A DNA stretch of 11,850 nt from the NCBI GenBank assembly GCA_049316905.1, contig JBMOJH010000105.1, positions 1 through 11,850 of the forward strand, in the 5' to 3' direction. Within the stretch, counting starts at the first letter, position 1; each line of letters starts with the position of its first letter. Positions 1-7,247 of the stretch are shown here, piece after piece. The translations under genes and the position numbers were made by a program. The notes under the pieces were generated by a model. It saw only the letters and a program-made list of their open reading frames with translations, did no database searches and had not been told where the DNA came from. This DNA is from CAIPVR01 sp049316905 (GTDB lineage Bacteria; Actinomycetota; Acidimicrobiia; Acidimicrobiales; Microtrichaceae).

Positions 1-893
1 CCACGACCGCGCCGACCACGACGGCCCCGACCACGACGGCCCCGACCACGACGGCCCCGACCACGACGGCCCCGACCACGACGGCCCCGACCCCGCCCGC
101 CGCGGCCGGGCCCCCGATCCGACCCGGGTATCAGGGCGGCGACGCCGTCCGCCTCGGTGCGCTCGACGTGATCGGGTTCGGTTCCCGGACCTACCTCCCC
201 GCGCTCGGACGGTTCCTGCAGCGCGACCCGGTGGTCGGTGGTTCCGGCAACCCGTACGCCTACACCGACGGCGACCCGATCAACGGCCACGACACCTCCG
301 GCAACTTCACCGAGTGGTTCGAGAGCCTCGACTGGCAGCTCATCGGCACCTGGACCGCCGCGGTCGCCGTGACCGTGGCCGGCGCGGCACTCGCCAACGC
401 AGCGGGTCCCGCCGCCGGTCTGTTCGTCGCCAACCGCATCCCCGGGAGCGCCACGGCGCTCTCGCGGGTCATCGCCCGGACCGCCACCAGCGCGTTGGTG
501 GGTGCCGGGATCGGCACGGGTGCCGCCGCGGGAACCCTCGCCGTCCTCGGTGGCGACCTGAGCGTGACCAACCTCTCCTACGGCGCCGCCGCGGGCGCTG
601 CGGTGGGCCTGATCCGGCCCGCACTCTTCATCCGTCAGCTCCGCTCCAGCGGCCTACCGCTCAGCACGCGGGTCGTGGGCCGGGACACCACCGCCTCGCT
701 CCGCATGGCCTGGGTGGAGTTCAAACGGGGCTTCGGCTCGAAGGCCACGTACACCGAGGCCCTGAGCGGTCCGACGATCTTCAACCAGCCCGCCGAGCGG
801 CTCTCGCTGTCGAAGGTCTCGTCCGGAATCGACGAGCTCGACATCCAGACCCAGGAGATCGATCCGCTCAGCGAGTCGTTGTCGCAGTACTGA
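1..893 (+). CDS. RHS/YD-repeat surface protein, C-terminal part (5' end outside window)
   Basis: The frame is open from the left edge (first full codon at position 3) to TGA at 891-893, so this is the 3' end of a longer gene. Visible in order: about 30 residues of Thr-Thr-Ala-Pro-Thr repeats (3-92), a short Pro/Gly spacer, and the RHS terminal core from SRTYLPALGRFLQRDP to DPINGHDTSG (about 183-302). A 196-residue tail follows (303-890). The tail has three Ala/Gly-rich hydrophobic stretches (about 345-640), a basic middle, and an acidic Ser-rich end finishing in SQY. The next gene is a full-length paralogue with the same core, so the missing N-terminus is probably also a lipoprotein signal plus YD repeats. 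RHS proteins form beta-cages that often carry a variable C-terminal effector. Whether this tail is a toxin, a membrane anchor or structural cannot be told, and I recognise no toxin family. GTG at 168 is not a real start, because the core motif and linker continue upstream of it. Confidence 0.85.
   Translation, partial: TTAPTTTAPTTTAPTTTAPTTTAPTTTAPTPPAAAGPPIRPGYQGGDAVRLGALDVIGFGSRTYLPALGRFLQRDPVVGGSGNPYAYTDGDPINGHDTSGNFTEWFESLDWQLIGTWTAAVAVTVAGAALANAAGPAAGLFVANRIPGSATALSRVIARTATSALVGAGIGTGAAAGTLAVLGGDLSVTNLSYGAAAGAAVGLIRPALFIRQLRSSGLPLSTRVVGRDTTASLRMAWVEFKRGFGSKATYTEALSGPTIFNQPAERLSLSKVSSGIDELDIQTQEIDPLSESLSQY
3..92 (+). repeat. 15-bp tandem repeat encoding TTAPT units
   Basis: Five perfect copies of acgacggccccgacc occupy 18-92. 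A sixth copy at 3-17 differs at two bases, and the array probably continues left of the window. Each unit encodes Thr-Thr-Ala-Pro-Thr, giving a flexible, probably extended linker just before the RHS terminal core. The unit is a multiple of three, so gain or loss of copies changes linker length without shifting frame. Confidence 0.95.
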
Positions 894-896
894 TCC

Positions 897-901
897 AGGA
901 G
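897..901 (+). promoter_or_regulatory. Ribosome binding site of the second RHS gene
   Basis: AGGAG lies 6 bp before ATG 908 in the 14-bp gap after the upstream stop codon. It fixes the start at 908 and not at the earlier in-frame ATG 314. It also suggests the two RHS genes are read from one transcript. Confidence 0.8.
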
Positions 902-907
902 CCCACG

Positions 908-3900
908 ATGCGCGCCACCCACTCCCACCGACCGGTGGTCCTCGTCGTCGCCACCGTGGCCGCGCTGGCCCTCGTGGCCGGTGCCTGTACCAGCGACGAC
1001 GGCCGGTCGACGGGCGCGGCCACCGGTCGTACCCAGTCCGCCGCGATCGACCCGGAGGCCGTGCCGGCGCTCGCCCAGCCGGCCGGCGGTGCCGGCCCCT
1101 CGGCCCCCGTGGTGGACGGCGCGGTGCTCGACGGCACGATCGGGACGACCACGTCGCTCCGACCCACGCTCGTGTGGCCCGGCGGCGCCACCGGTCCCGG
1201 GCCCTACGAGTTCACGGTGCGCGACCTCGGTCCCGACGGCGGCCGGGAGCTCTGGTCCTCGGGCGACCTGCCCACGGCCTCGGTGGCGGTGCCCGACGAC
1301 GTGCTGGCCAACGGCCGGGCGTACCGGTGGTCGGTGACCGACGGCTCCGGCCGCCGGGTCGGCCCGTTGGTGTTCCGCGTGGACGTGCAGCGCAACGGCA
1401 TCCAGCCGGTGGAGCCCGTGGGCGACGCCGCGGTGGCCCGTCTCAACGGCGAGCACGTGTTCTCCTGGTCGTCGCCGACGGTCGCGACGGTCGATGGTCC
1501 GCTGGGCCTCGTCCTGCAGCACCGCCCCACCACCGGTGCCGAGACGGTCGGCCTGCCGGACGGGTGGCGGCTCGGCGCCGTGGGCGGCGCCGGATGGCGG
1601 CGCGTCGTGGCCAACGGCGACGGGACCCTGACCCTGGAGCGCGCCGACGGCCTCCCCGTGGTCTACGAGCCGAACGACGGCGACGGCGGCGGCTACCGCG
1701 CCGTGTGGGGTGAGCGCCAGACCTGGCCCACCGGCCAGTTCGCGACGCTCTCCGCGGCAACGGGCGGCGGCTTCACGCTCCAGGACGCGGCCGGTTCGGT
1801 CACCTCCTTCGCCGCCCCGGGCGACGACGGCGTCGGGTTCGTGACCTCGGTGTGGACCGCGGGCTCACCCTCCGCCGCCGAGCGCTACGACGCAGGGCGG
1901 CTGGTGTCGCTCACCGATCCGGTGTCCGACCGGACGATCACCCTGACCTACGCCGGGAGCGGGACGTGTCCGGAGCCGGGCCCCGGGTTCGAGCCCGCCC
2001 CCGACGGCCTCCTGTGCGCCGCCGAGCTGTGGGACGGCACCCGCATGACCTTCGGGTACCAGGTCGTGGCCGGTACCCCGCGACTCACCCGTCTCGTCGC
2101 GAACGCCGGATCCGGCGCCGGCGCGGGCGTGACCGACCTGGCCTACGACGCCCCGGGCCGGGTGGTGGCACTCCGTTCGCCGTCGGCGGTGGCGGCCGTG
2201 GCCGCGGGGGTGCGGACCGCGGATGCCTCGGTCACCACGGAGATCACCTACGACCCCGCGGGCCGCGTGGAGAAGGTGGTGCTCCCCGCCGCCGCCGCCG
2301 CCCCCGCCGCCGCCCCCGCCGCCGGCGCGCCGCGCGCGGAGCGGACCTTCACCCATGCCGTCGCGGACGGGCGCATCACCTCCGAGGTCATCGCGTCGGC
2401 GGCGCCCGACGCGCCGGTGGTGTCCACCGCCGTGGCCGACGCCTCCACGTTCCAGATGGCGCGGGCGACCGACGCGCTGGGGCGTGTCACCACCGCCACC
2501 TGGGACCGCGCCTCCGACCTCGTGGTCGAGCAGACCGACCCGTCCGGCATGGTGGTGCGCACCACCACCGACCCCGACGGCGGGATGACCCGGGTCGGTC
2601 CGGCCTCCGCGGACGCCATCGCCGCCGGCGCCGCGCCGCGCATCCGTTCCGTGGTGGACACCACCTTCGACGGTCCCGGGGACCTCGAGGGCGAGGCCAT
2701 GACCGGCCTGGCCGTGACCTACTGGGCCAACGCCAACCGCTCCGGCGACCCCCGGCGGTCGGAGGTGGGGCCGCGCATCGCGGGTGAGGTGCCCGACGAG
2801 TACCGCTTCTCCTGGGCCGAGGCCCCGGTGCAGGGCGACGCCTGGTCGGCCCGCCTCGCCGGGGTGGTCGAGCTCCCCGCGGCCGGCGCATGGACCCTCA
2901 CGACCGCCGCTGCCGCGCTGTGGGTCGACGAGCGGCCCTGCCGGCCCTCGTGCACCGTGACGGCCGTCGGGCCCCGCGCCGCCCGCATCCGTCTGGAGGC
3001 GGACGGGAACAGCCCCGATGTGGACCTGTCGTGGTCCGGCCCGGGCCGCACGGGCACGGTGCCGACGGCCTCGTTGCGTCCGGCGCTGTCCCGCCAGGCC
3101 GCCCTCCGCACCACGGAGTCCTTCCGTGCGGGCGTGTCGACCGAGGCGGTGGGTCGCACCGAGTGGGCCGACCCGGTGGCCGGCGTGCTGGCGGCCAGCC
3201 TCACCCAGACCGGCAGCCGACGGGGCAACACCACCGAGCCCTACCGACCCGGTGAGGACCGGTGGGCCCGGGTGACCGCCCACACCGCCCCGGACGGCTC
3301 GGTGCGGGCGTTGCAGTACCACCCCACCCGCACCCCGGTCGACGATCCGTGCTCCGACGCGTCCTACGTGCAGGGCGGCCTCCCGCGCAGCAACGTGGAC
3401 CCGGCCGGCAGCGGCGTGGGCCAGGTGGTCTCCACCACGGTGCACGACGACGGGGGCCGGGCGGTCGCGAGCCGTCCCGGTGCGGATGCCCCCTGGAGCT
3501 GCTCCACCTACGACGCCGCCCACCGGTTGGTGAAGGTGCAGCAGCGCGGCGCGACCGGCGACGAGGAGGCGGTGGTCGAGTACCGCTACTCGGGTCGGTC
3601 GGCCGCGGGTGCGGCCGACCCGCTCGTGGCCACCATCACTTCGGTCACCGCGTCCGGCGACCGTGCCACGGAGACCGCCGAGCGGGACCTGCTCGGCCAG
3701 AACGTTCGCTCCGTGGACCTCTGGGGCACCGAGGTGCGCACCACCTACGACCCGCAGTTCCCCGGTCAGATCAGCAGCACCACGGTCGTGCCGTCCGGCG
3801 GAGGACGGGCCAGCACCACCGCCTACACCTACGACGCCTCCGGGGCGCGGTTGACCACCGTCGTGGACGGCGTGCCGCTCGCCACCTACACCTACGACGA

Positions 3901-5752
3901 CGGCGGCCGGCCGGTGCGGGTCACCACCGGGCCGAATGTGATCACCTTCTCCTACGACGCACTCGGCCAGGTCGACCGCCGGGTCGTGAGCGGACCCTCG
4001 GGCACCTGGGCGGAGGACCGGAACCTCAGCCCGACCGGCCGCGTCCTGCGGGTGGATCTCGACGGGCCCGGCACCGCGGACGCGACCACCGAGTACACCT
4101 ACGACGACGACGCCCGGCTGGTCGGGGCCACGCTCACCACGCCGCTGCCCGCCGCCGAGCGGGCATGGACCTTCGCATGGGACGGTGACAACAACCTCCT
4201 CCGCCGGACCGCCACCCTGTCCGACGGCACCGTCCGCACCGTCAACAACACCTACGACCGGTCCGACCACCTCACGGGCACCGACGATCCCGCCCTCGCG
4301 GCGAGCGGCTCGGCAGCGCAGGTGGCCATGGACGACCTGGGCCGCATCACCACCCTCGGCCCGTTGACGCTCGACTACACCGCGGCCGGCGCGGCGGCCA
4401 CGGTCGGTCACACCGACGGCTCGTCGGTCGCCTGGCGTCATCGCTTCGGTGACGTCGTGGCCCGTACCACCACCACCCCGGGTGCCGGGCCGTCCACGGT
4501 CCGCTTCGGAGCCGCGGGCACCGCCTACGCGGCGGACGGCACGTACCTCGGCCGCACCGTGGGGGGCACCGGCGGGTTCGCCGTGCTGTTCCGGGCCGAC
4601 GGTTCGTCGCGGTGGACCTACGCCACGGTCGGCGGGAACCGCTGGTTCACCACCGACGGCGCCGGTGCGCTCGACGGCGAGGTCTCGCTCTACGAGCCCT
4701 TCGGCCGGCAGGTGTCACCACCGCTGCTCCCGGCGGCCACGGCGCCCGCAACGACCGCGCCGTCCACCACCAACACGACCACGACCAGCACGACCACGAC
4801 CAGCACGAGCACGACCAGCACGACCACGACCAGCACGACCACGACCAGCACGAGTACGACCACCACGGCGGCCGCGCCCACGACCACGAGCGGGACCGAC
4901 GGATCGGCGAGCGGGTCGGTGGCCTCCGGGACGCCCGGCGGGTCGACCTCGCCCGCGCAGGCGGCGTCGCCGCTCGACCCCGGGTTCCAGATGCTGGACC
5001 GCTCGGAACTGGGCGGGCTGGACGTGCTGCCCGCCGGGGCACGCACCTACCTGCCCACCCTCGGCCGGTTCCTGCAGCCCGACCCGATCCCCGGTGCCAC
5101 CGGCAACCCGTACGGCTACACCGACGGTGACCCGATCAACTCGTCGGACACCTCGGGCATGGACATCGACTGGAAGACCTTCGCCGGAGCCCTGGTCCTC
5201 GCCGCCGGCACCCTGCTGTCCGCGGTCGGTTCCCCGGGCGTGGGCGTGCTCGCCGGACAGGTCTTCGCCGGCACGAGCTCGCTGGTCGCCCGCCGCGCGG
5301 TGGAGGCGTCGGTCGCCGCCCTCAGCGGGTTCATCCTGGGCACGGCCACGGCGGTCGTCTCGTCCGTGCTGATGTTCGGCGAGGCCACCCTCAGCGACTC
5401 GCTGATCTTCGGCGCCTCGATCGCGCTCTTCTCGTCGGTGGCGGTGATGGCGACCTGGCGGTCGCCGGCGCCGCCCAGGGCGGACAAGTACTTCGGGCGG
5501 CTGAAGAAGGCGTTGTCCTCGGACAACAAGGGCCAACAGGCGGCGATCCGGCAGAAGGAGCCGATCTCCAACCAGCAGCACGTCCAGGAGCAGGCCAGCA
5601 AGAAGGCCCTCAAGCGGGTCCAGAAGTGGCGCAAGCCCCTGGACCCGATCGACGAGGAGTCGATCAGCAACGTCGGCTCGCTTCCCGGCAGCCCGTTGGG
5701 TTCGCTCGAGGAGGAACTGCTCAACAGCGGCTTCGCCATCGGCAGTCTCTGA
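908..5752 (+). CDS. RHS/YD-repeat lipoprotein with PA14-like domain and hydrophobic C-terminal tail
   Basis: 1614 residues. ATG 908 follows AGGAG and opens a lipoprotein signal peptide: hydrophobic residues 9-25, then a lipobox ending at Cys27, so export and lipid anchoring are predicted. Domains in order: an Ig/Fn3-like beta region (about 66-160); a head region (170-400); YD-type repeats (about 410-1265, with motifs such as TYDPAGR, TDALGR, YTYDDGGR, FSYDALGQ); a PA14-like domain inserted among them (about 598-735, starting GLAVTYWANANRSG). A Thr/Ser linker (about 1282-1335) follows. Next comes the RHS terminal core (1378-1417, ARTYLPTLGRFLQPDP to DTSG) and a 197-residue tail. The tail has hydrophobic segments near 1424-1455, 1468-1491 and 1498-1516, a Lys/Arg/Gln-rich stretch 1518-1577, and an acidic end. 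RHS cages can encapsulate effectors or bind surfaces; the tail matches no toxin I know. The gene lies 14 bp after a paralogue, probably in the same operon. No immunity-type gene follows. Confidence 0.92.
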   Translation: MRATHSHRPVVLVVATVAALALVAGACTSDDGRSTGAATGRTQSAAIDPEAVPALAQPAGGAGPSAPVVDGAVLDGTIGTTTSLRPTLVWPGGATGPGPYEFTVRDLGPDGGRELWSSGDLPTASVAVPDDVLANGRAYRWSVTDGSGRRVGPLVFRVDVQRNGIQPVEPVGDAAVARLNGEHVFSWSSPTVATVDGPLGLVLQHRPTTGAETVGLPDGWRLGAVGGAGWRRVVANGDGTLTLERADGLPVVYEPNDGDGGGYRAVWGERQTWPTGQFATLSAATGGGFTLQDAAGSVTSFAAPGDDGVGFVTSVWTAGSPSAAERYDAGRLVSLTDPVSDRTITLTYAGSGTCPEPGPGFEPAPDGLLCAAELWDGTRMTFGYQVVAGTPRLTRLVANAGSGAGAGVTDLAYDAPGRVVALRSPSAVAAVAAGVRTADASVTTEITYDPAGRVEKVVLPAAAAAPAAAPAAGAPRAERTFTHAVADGRITSEVIASAAPDAPVVSTAVADASTFQMARATDALGRVTTATWDRASDLVVEQTDPSGMVVRTTTDPDGGMTRVGPASADAIAAGAAPRIRSVVDTTFDGPGDLEGEAMTGLAVTYWANANRSGDPRRSEVGPRIAGEVPDEYRFSWAEAPVQGDAWSARLAGVVELPAAGAWTLTTAAAALWVDERPCRPSCTVTAVGPRAARIRLEADGNSPDVDLSWSGPGRTGTVPTASLRPALSRQAALRTTESFRAGVSTEAVGRTEWADPVAGVLAASLTQTGSRRGNTTEPYRPGEDRWARVTAHTAPDGSVRALQYHPTRTPVDDPCSDASYVQGGLPRSNVDPAGSGVGQVVSTTVHDDGGRAVASRPGADAPWSCSTYDAAHRLVKVQQRGATGDEEAVVEYRYSGRSAAGAADPLVATITSVTASGDRATETAERDLLGQNVRSVDLWGTEVRTTYDPQFPGQISSTTVVPSGGGRASTTAYTYDASGARLTTVVDGVPLATYTYDDGGRPVRVTTGPNVITFSYDALGQVDRRVVSGPSGTWAEDRNLSPTGRVLRVDLDGPGTADATTEYTYDDDARLVGATLTTPLPAAERAWTFAWDGDNNLLRRTATLSDGTVRTVNNTYDRSDHLTGTDDPALAASGSAAQVAMDDLGRITTLGPLTLDYTAAGAAATVGHTDGSSVAWRHRFGDVVARTTTTPGAGPSTVRFGAAGTAYAADGTYLGRTVGGTGGFAVLFRADGSSRWTYATVGGNRWFTTDGAGALDGEVSLYEPFGRQVSPPLLPAATAPATTAPSTTNTTTTSTTTTSTSTTSTTTTSTTTTSTSTTTTAAAPTTTSGTDGSASGSVASGTPGGSTSPAQAASPLDPGFQMLDRSELGGLDVLPAGARTYLPTLGRFLQPDPIPGATGNPYGYTDGDPINSSDTSGMDIDWKTFAGALVLAAGTLLSAVGSPGVGVLAGQVFAGTSSLVARRAVEASVAALSGFILGTATAVVSSVLMFGEATLSDSLIFGASIALFSSVAVMATWRSPAPPRADKYFGRLKKALSSDNKGQQAAIRQKEPISNQQHVQEQASKKALKRVQKWRKPLDPIDEESISNVGSLPGSPLGSLEEELLNSGFAIGSL
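2288..2323 (+). repeat. GCC/CCC triplet run encoding an Ala/Pro segment
   Basis: Codons here read five GCC, CCC, three GCC, CCC, two GCC, encoding A5-P-A3-P-A2 inside the YD-repeat region (residues about 461-472). It looks like a slippage-prone low-complexity linker between two repeat blocks. Confidence 0.8.
4775..4861 (+). repeat. 15-bp tandem repeat encoding TTTTS units
   Basis: Five consecutive 15-bp units run from 4775 to 4849: four of acgaccacgaccagc and one (4805-4819) with acgagc as its first two codons. A degenerate sixth unit follows from 4850. They encode a Thr/Ser linker between the last RHS shell strand (the YEPFGR motif) and the terminal core. The sequence differs from the repeat in the upstream paralogue, yet it has the same 15-bp period and the same place in the protein. 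Confidence 0.92.
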
Positions 5753-5825
5753 TCGCGTCGGCCCACCGCCCGCCGGGCAGATCCACCCGGAGGGCTTGAC
5801 CGCGACCCCCACCGGGCGCTCCGAT

Positions 5826-5858
5826 GGTGCCCGGCGCCCCGGATGTCGGGGTGGCACC
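5826..5858 (+). terminator. Hairpin in the RHS-hydrolase gap (possible terminator or leader hairpin)
   Basis: The outer stem GGTGCC (5826-5831) pairs with GGCACC (5853-5858). The inner stem CCCCG (5837-5841) pairs with CGGGG (5847-5851) around a GATGT loop. The internal bulge is asymmetric, 5 nt against 1. There is no U-tract, as is common for terminator-like hairpins in high-GC actinobacteria. A smaller hairpin, CCGGG/CCCGG (5773-5777 with 5786-5790), lies nearer the RHS stop codon. It could end the RHS transcript or sit in the leader of the hydrolase mRNA. It argues against ATG 5824 as the hydrolase start, since the hairpin would then be coding. Confidence 0.45.
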
Positions 5859-5871
5859 AGGGGCGGGGCGT

Positions 5872-7140
5872 ATGGTTGATGGTGCAATGACCAGTGCAGC
5901 CGGTGTGAACGACGACGCGTTCGGCGACGTGCGGCGGGCCTTCGAGCGCCAGCTGGCGCGCACCACCGGCGGCGCGGCCGTGTCGGTGTTCCACCGGGGC
6001 CGGCCCGTGGTCGACCTGTGGGGCGGCGTCCGTGACGAGACCCCCGATGGCGACGTGCTGCCGTGGGAGCGCGACACCGTCGCCATGTGCTTCTCCACCA
6101 CCAAGGGCGTGGCGTCGACCGCCCTGCACGTCCTCGCCGAGCGCGGCCTGGTCGACTACGAGGCGCCCGTGGCCGAGTACTGGCCCGAGTTCGCGCAGGG
6201 CGGCAAGGAAGGCGTCACGGTGAGCCACGTCCTCACCCACTCCGCCGGCCTGCACCGCATCCGGTCGCTGGTCGACTCCGCGGACCGGATGCTCGACTGG
6301 GAGCACATGACCGCTGCGCTCGCCGCGGCCACGCCGGCCTACGAGCCCGGTACCCGTCACGGCTACCACGCGCTCACCTACGGGTGGCTCGTCGGTGAGA
6401 TCGTGCGCCGGGTCGACGGCCGCCCCATCGGCGAGGTGGTGCGCACCGAGATCGCCGAGCCGCTCGGGCTCGACGGGCTCAGCATCGGCCTCGGCCAGTC
6501 GGAACGCCACCGGGTGGCCCCGCTCGGGCGCATGGGGCTCCCCCGGGCGCCGTGGAAGCCGGTGCGGCAGATGGAGAAGCGGATCGGCAAGCAGCTCGGC
6601 AAGGTGGTGAGCGCCCTGCCCGTACCGGTCAACACGCGCCGCCTGGCGAACGCGCTCGCGCCCCGGGGCGTGGAGGACGTGCTGTGGGGCATGTCGATCA
6701 TGGATGCCGAGGTGCCGTCCGCGAACGGGTTCTTCACGGCCCGGTCGCTCGGGAAGATGTACGCCCTGCTGGCGTGCGACGGTGAGCTCGACGGCGTGCG
6801 CCTGCTCGGCCACAAGCGCCTGCGCATGATGGCGCGGGTGCGGAGCCACGGCCCCGACCTGGTGCTCGTGATGCCCATGGACTGGCGGCTCGGTTACCAC
6901 CGGGTCTTCACGTCGCGGGGCACGGTGGGTTCCGCGTTCGGCCACTTCGGCTTCGGCGGCTCCGGTGCGTGGTGCGACCCGGAGCGCGAGCTCTCGGTGG
7001 CCATGGTCTGCAGCCGCGGGAGCGGCACCCCCATCGGGGACTTCCGCATCGCGGAGCTCGGCGCGGCCGCGGTCCGGTGCGCGGACCAGGTGCGTGGCGC
7101 GCGGCCCGCGGCCGACGACCTGGTCGCTGCAGGGGCCTGA
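5872..7140 (+). CDS. Serine hydrolase, class C beta-lactamase / family VIII esterase type
   Basis: 422 residues from ATG 5872. It belongs to the fold shared by class C beta-lactamases, penicillin-binding proteins and family VIII carboxylesterases. Seen: catalytic SxxK as S75-T-T-K78 in FSTTKG; the LTHSAGL signature (121-127); a Tyr motif GYHALTYG with Tyr165 as the probable second catalytic residue; and a third-motif-like HFGFGGSG around His358 in place of KTG. The N-terminal HRGRPVVDLWGG is typical of the esterase-like branch. No signal peptide or membrane helix is visible, so it is probably cytoplasmic and more likely an esterase or amidase than a resistance enzyme. The substrate is unknown. 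The start is uncertain: ATG 5824, 5872 and 5887 are in frame. 5872 has a G-rich stretch upstream, and 5887 would follow a TATGGT (5871-5876) that could be a -10 box of a near-leaderless mRNA. There is no functional link to its neighbours. Confidence 0.9.
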   Translation: MVDGAMTSAAGVNDDAFGDVRRAFERQLARTTGGAAVSVFHRGRPVVDLWGGVRDETPDGDVLPWERDTVAMCFSTTKGVASTALHVLAERGLVDYEAPVAEYWPEFAQGGKEGVTVSHVLTHSAGLHRIRSLVDSADRMLDWEHMTAALAAATPAYEPGTRHGYHALTYGWLVGEIVRRVDGRPIGEVVRTEIAEPLGLDGLSIGLGQSERHRVAPLGRMGLPRAPWKPVRQMEKRIGKQLGKVVSALPVPVNTRRLANALAPRGVEDVLWGMSIMDAEVPSANGFFTARSLGKMYALLACDGELDGVRLLGHKRLRMMARVRSHGPDLVLVMPMDWRLGYHRVFTSRGTVGSAFGHFGFGGSGAWCDPERELSVAMVCSRGSGTPIGDFRIAELGAAAVRCADQVRGARPAADDLVAAGA

Positions 7141-7247
7141 GCGCGCCCGGGTCAGTCGTACCCGAATCCTCATTCTCCCGTTCCCCGCGCCGATCCCATC
7201 CGTGACGTCCGCTCCGCGCTTCTGCGCCCGTCACGAGGGAAGCCCCC
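7141..7247 (+). promoter_or_regulatory. Intergenic leader of the stalk-protein gene, with inverted repeats and RBS
   Basis: A 107-bp gap that probably holds the promoter of the following gene, though no convincing -35/-10 pair is visible. CGGGT/ACCCG (7148-7152 with 7160-7164, 7-nt loop) is a weak hairpin just after the hydrolase stop. CGTGACG (7201-7207) and CGTCACG (7229-7235) form a 7-bp inverted repeat with a 21-nt spacer. Its right arm abuts the ribosome binding site GAGGGA (7235-7240), which lies 7 bp before ATG 7248. The repeat could be an operator or a hairpin affecting RBS access. Confidence 0.4.

Noticed and set aside
3..92. CRISPR-like array
   Set aside because: The 15-bp units are contiguous with no spacers and are translated in frame as a protein linker.
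303..890. Assignment of the RHS tails to a named toxin family
   Set aside because: No nuclease, deaminase, ADP-ribosyltransferase or other catalytic motif is visible; the sequence is mainly hydrophobic and then charged low-complexity.
314..907. In-frame upstream extension of the second RHS gene to ATG 314
   Set aside because: It would overlap the first RHS tail out of frame and reads as Arg-rich shadow. ATG 908 has AGGAG and a clean lipoprotein signal peptide.
1865..4441. Long minus-strand open frame opposite the RHS gene
   Set aside because: Its translation is Gly/Arg/His-rich low-complexity sequence with no domain, mirroring the third-position GC bias of the + strand gene.
5796..5801. TTGACC as a -35 promoter box
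   Set aside because: No acceptable -10 hexamer lies 16-19 bp downstream, so it is likely a chance match.
5872..7140. Calling the serine hydrolase an antibiotic-resistance beta-lactamase
   Set aside because: It lacks a signal peptide and a KTG motif, and its HxGxGG-type third motif fits the esterase-like branch better.
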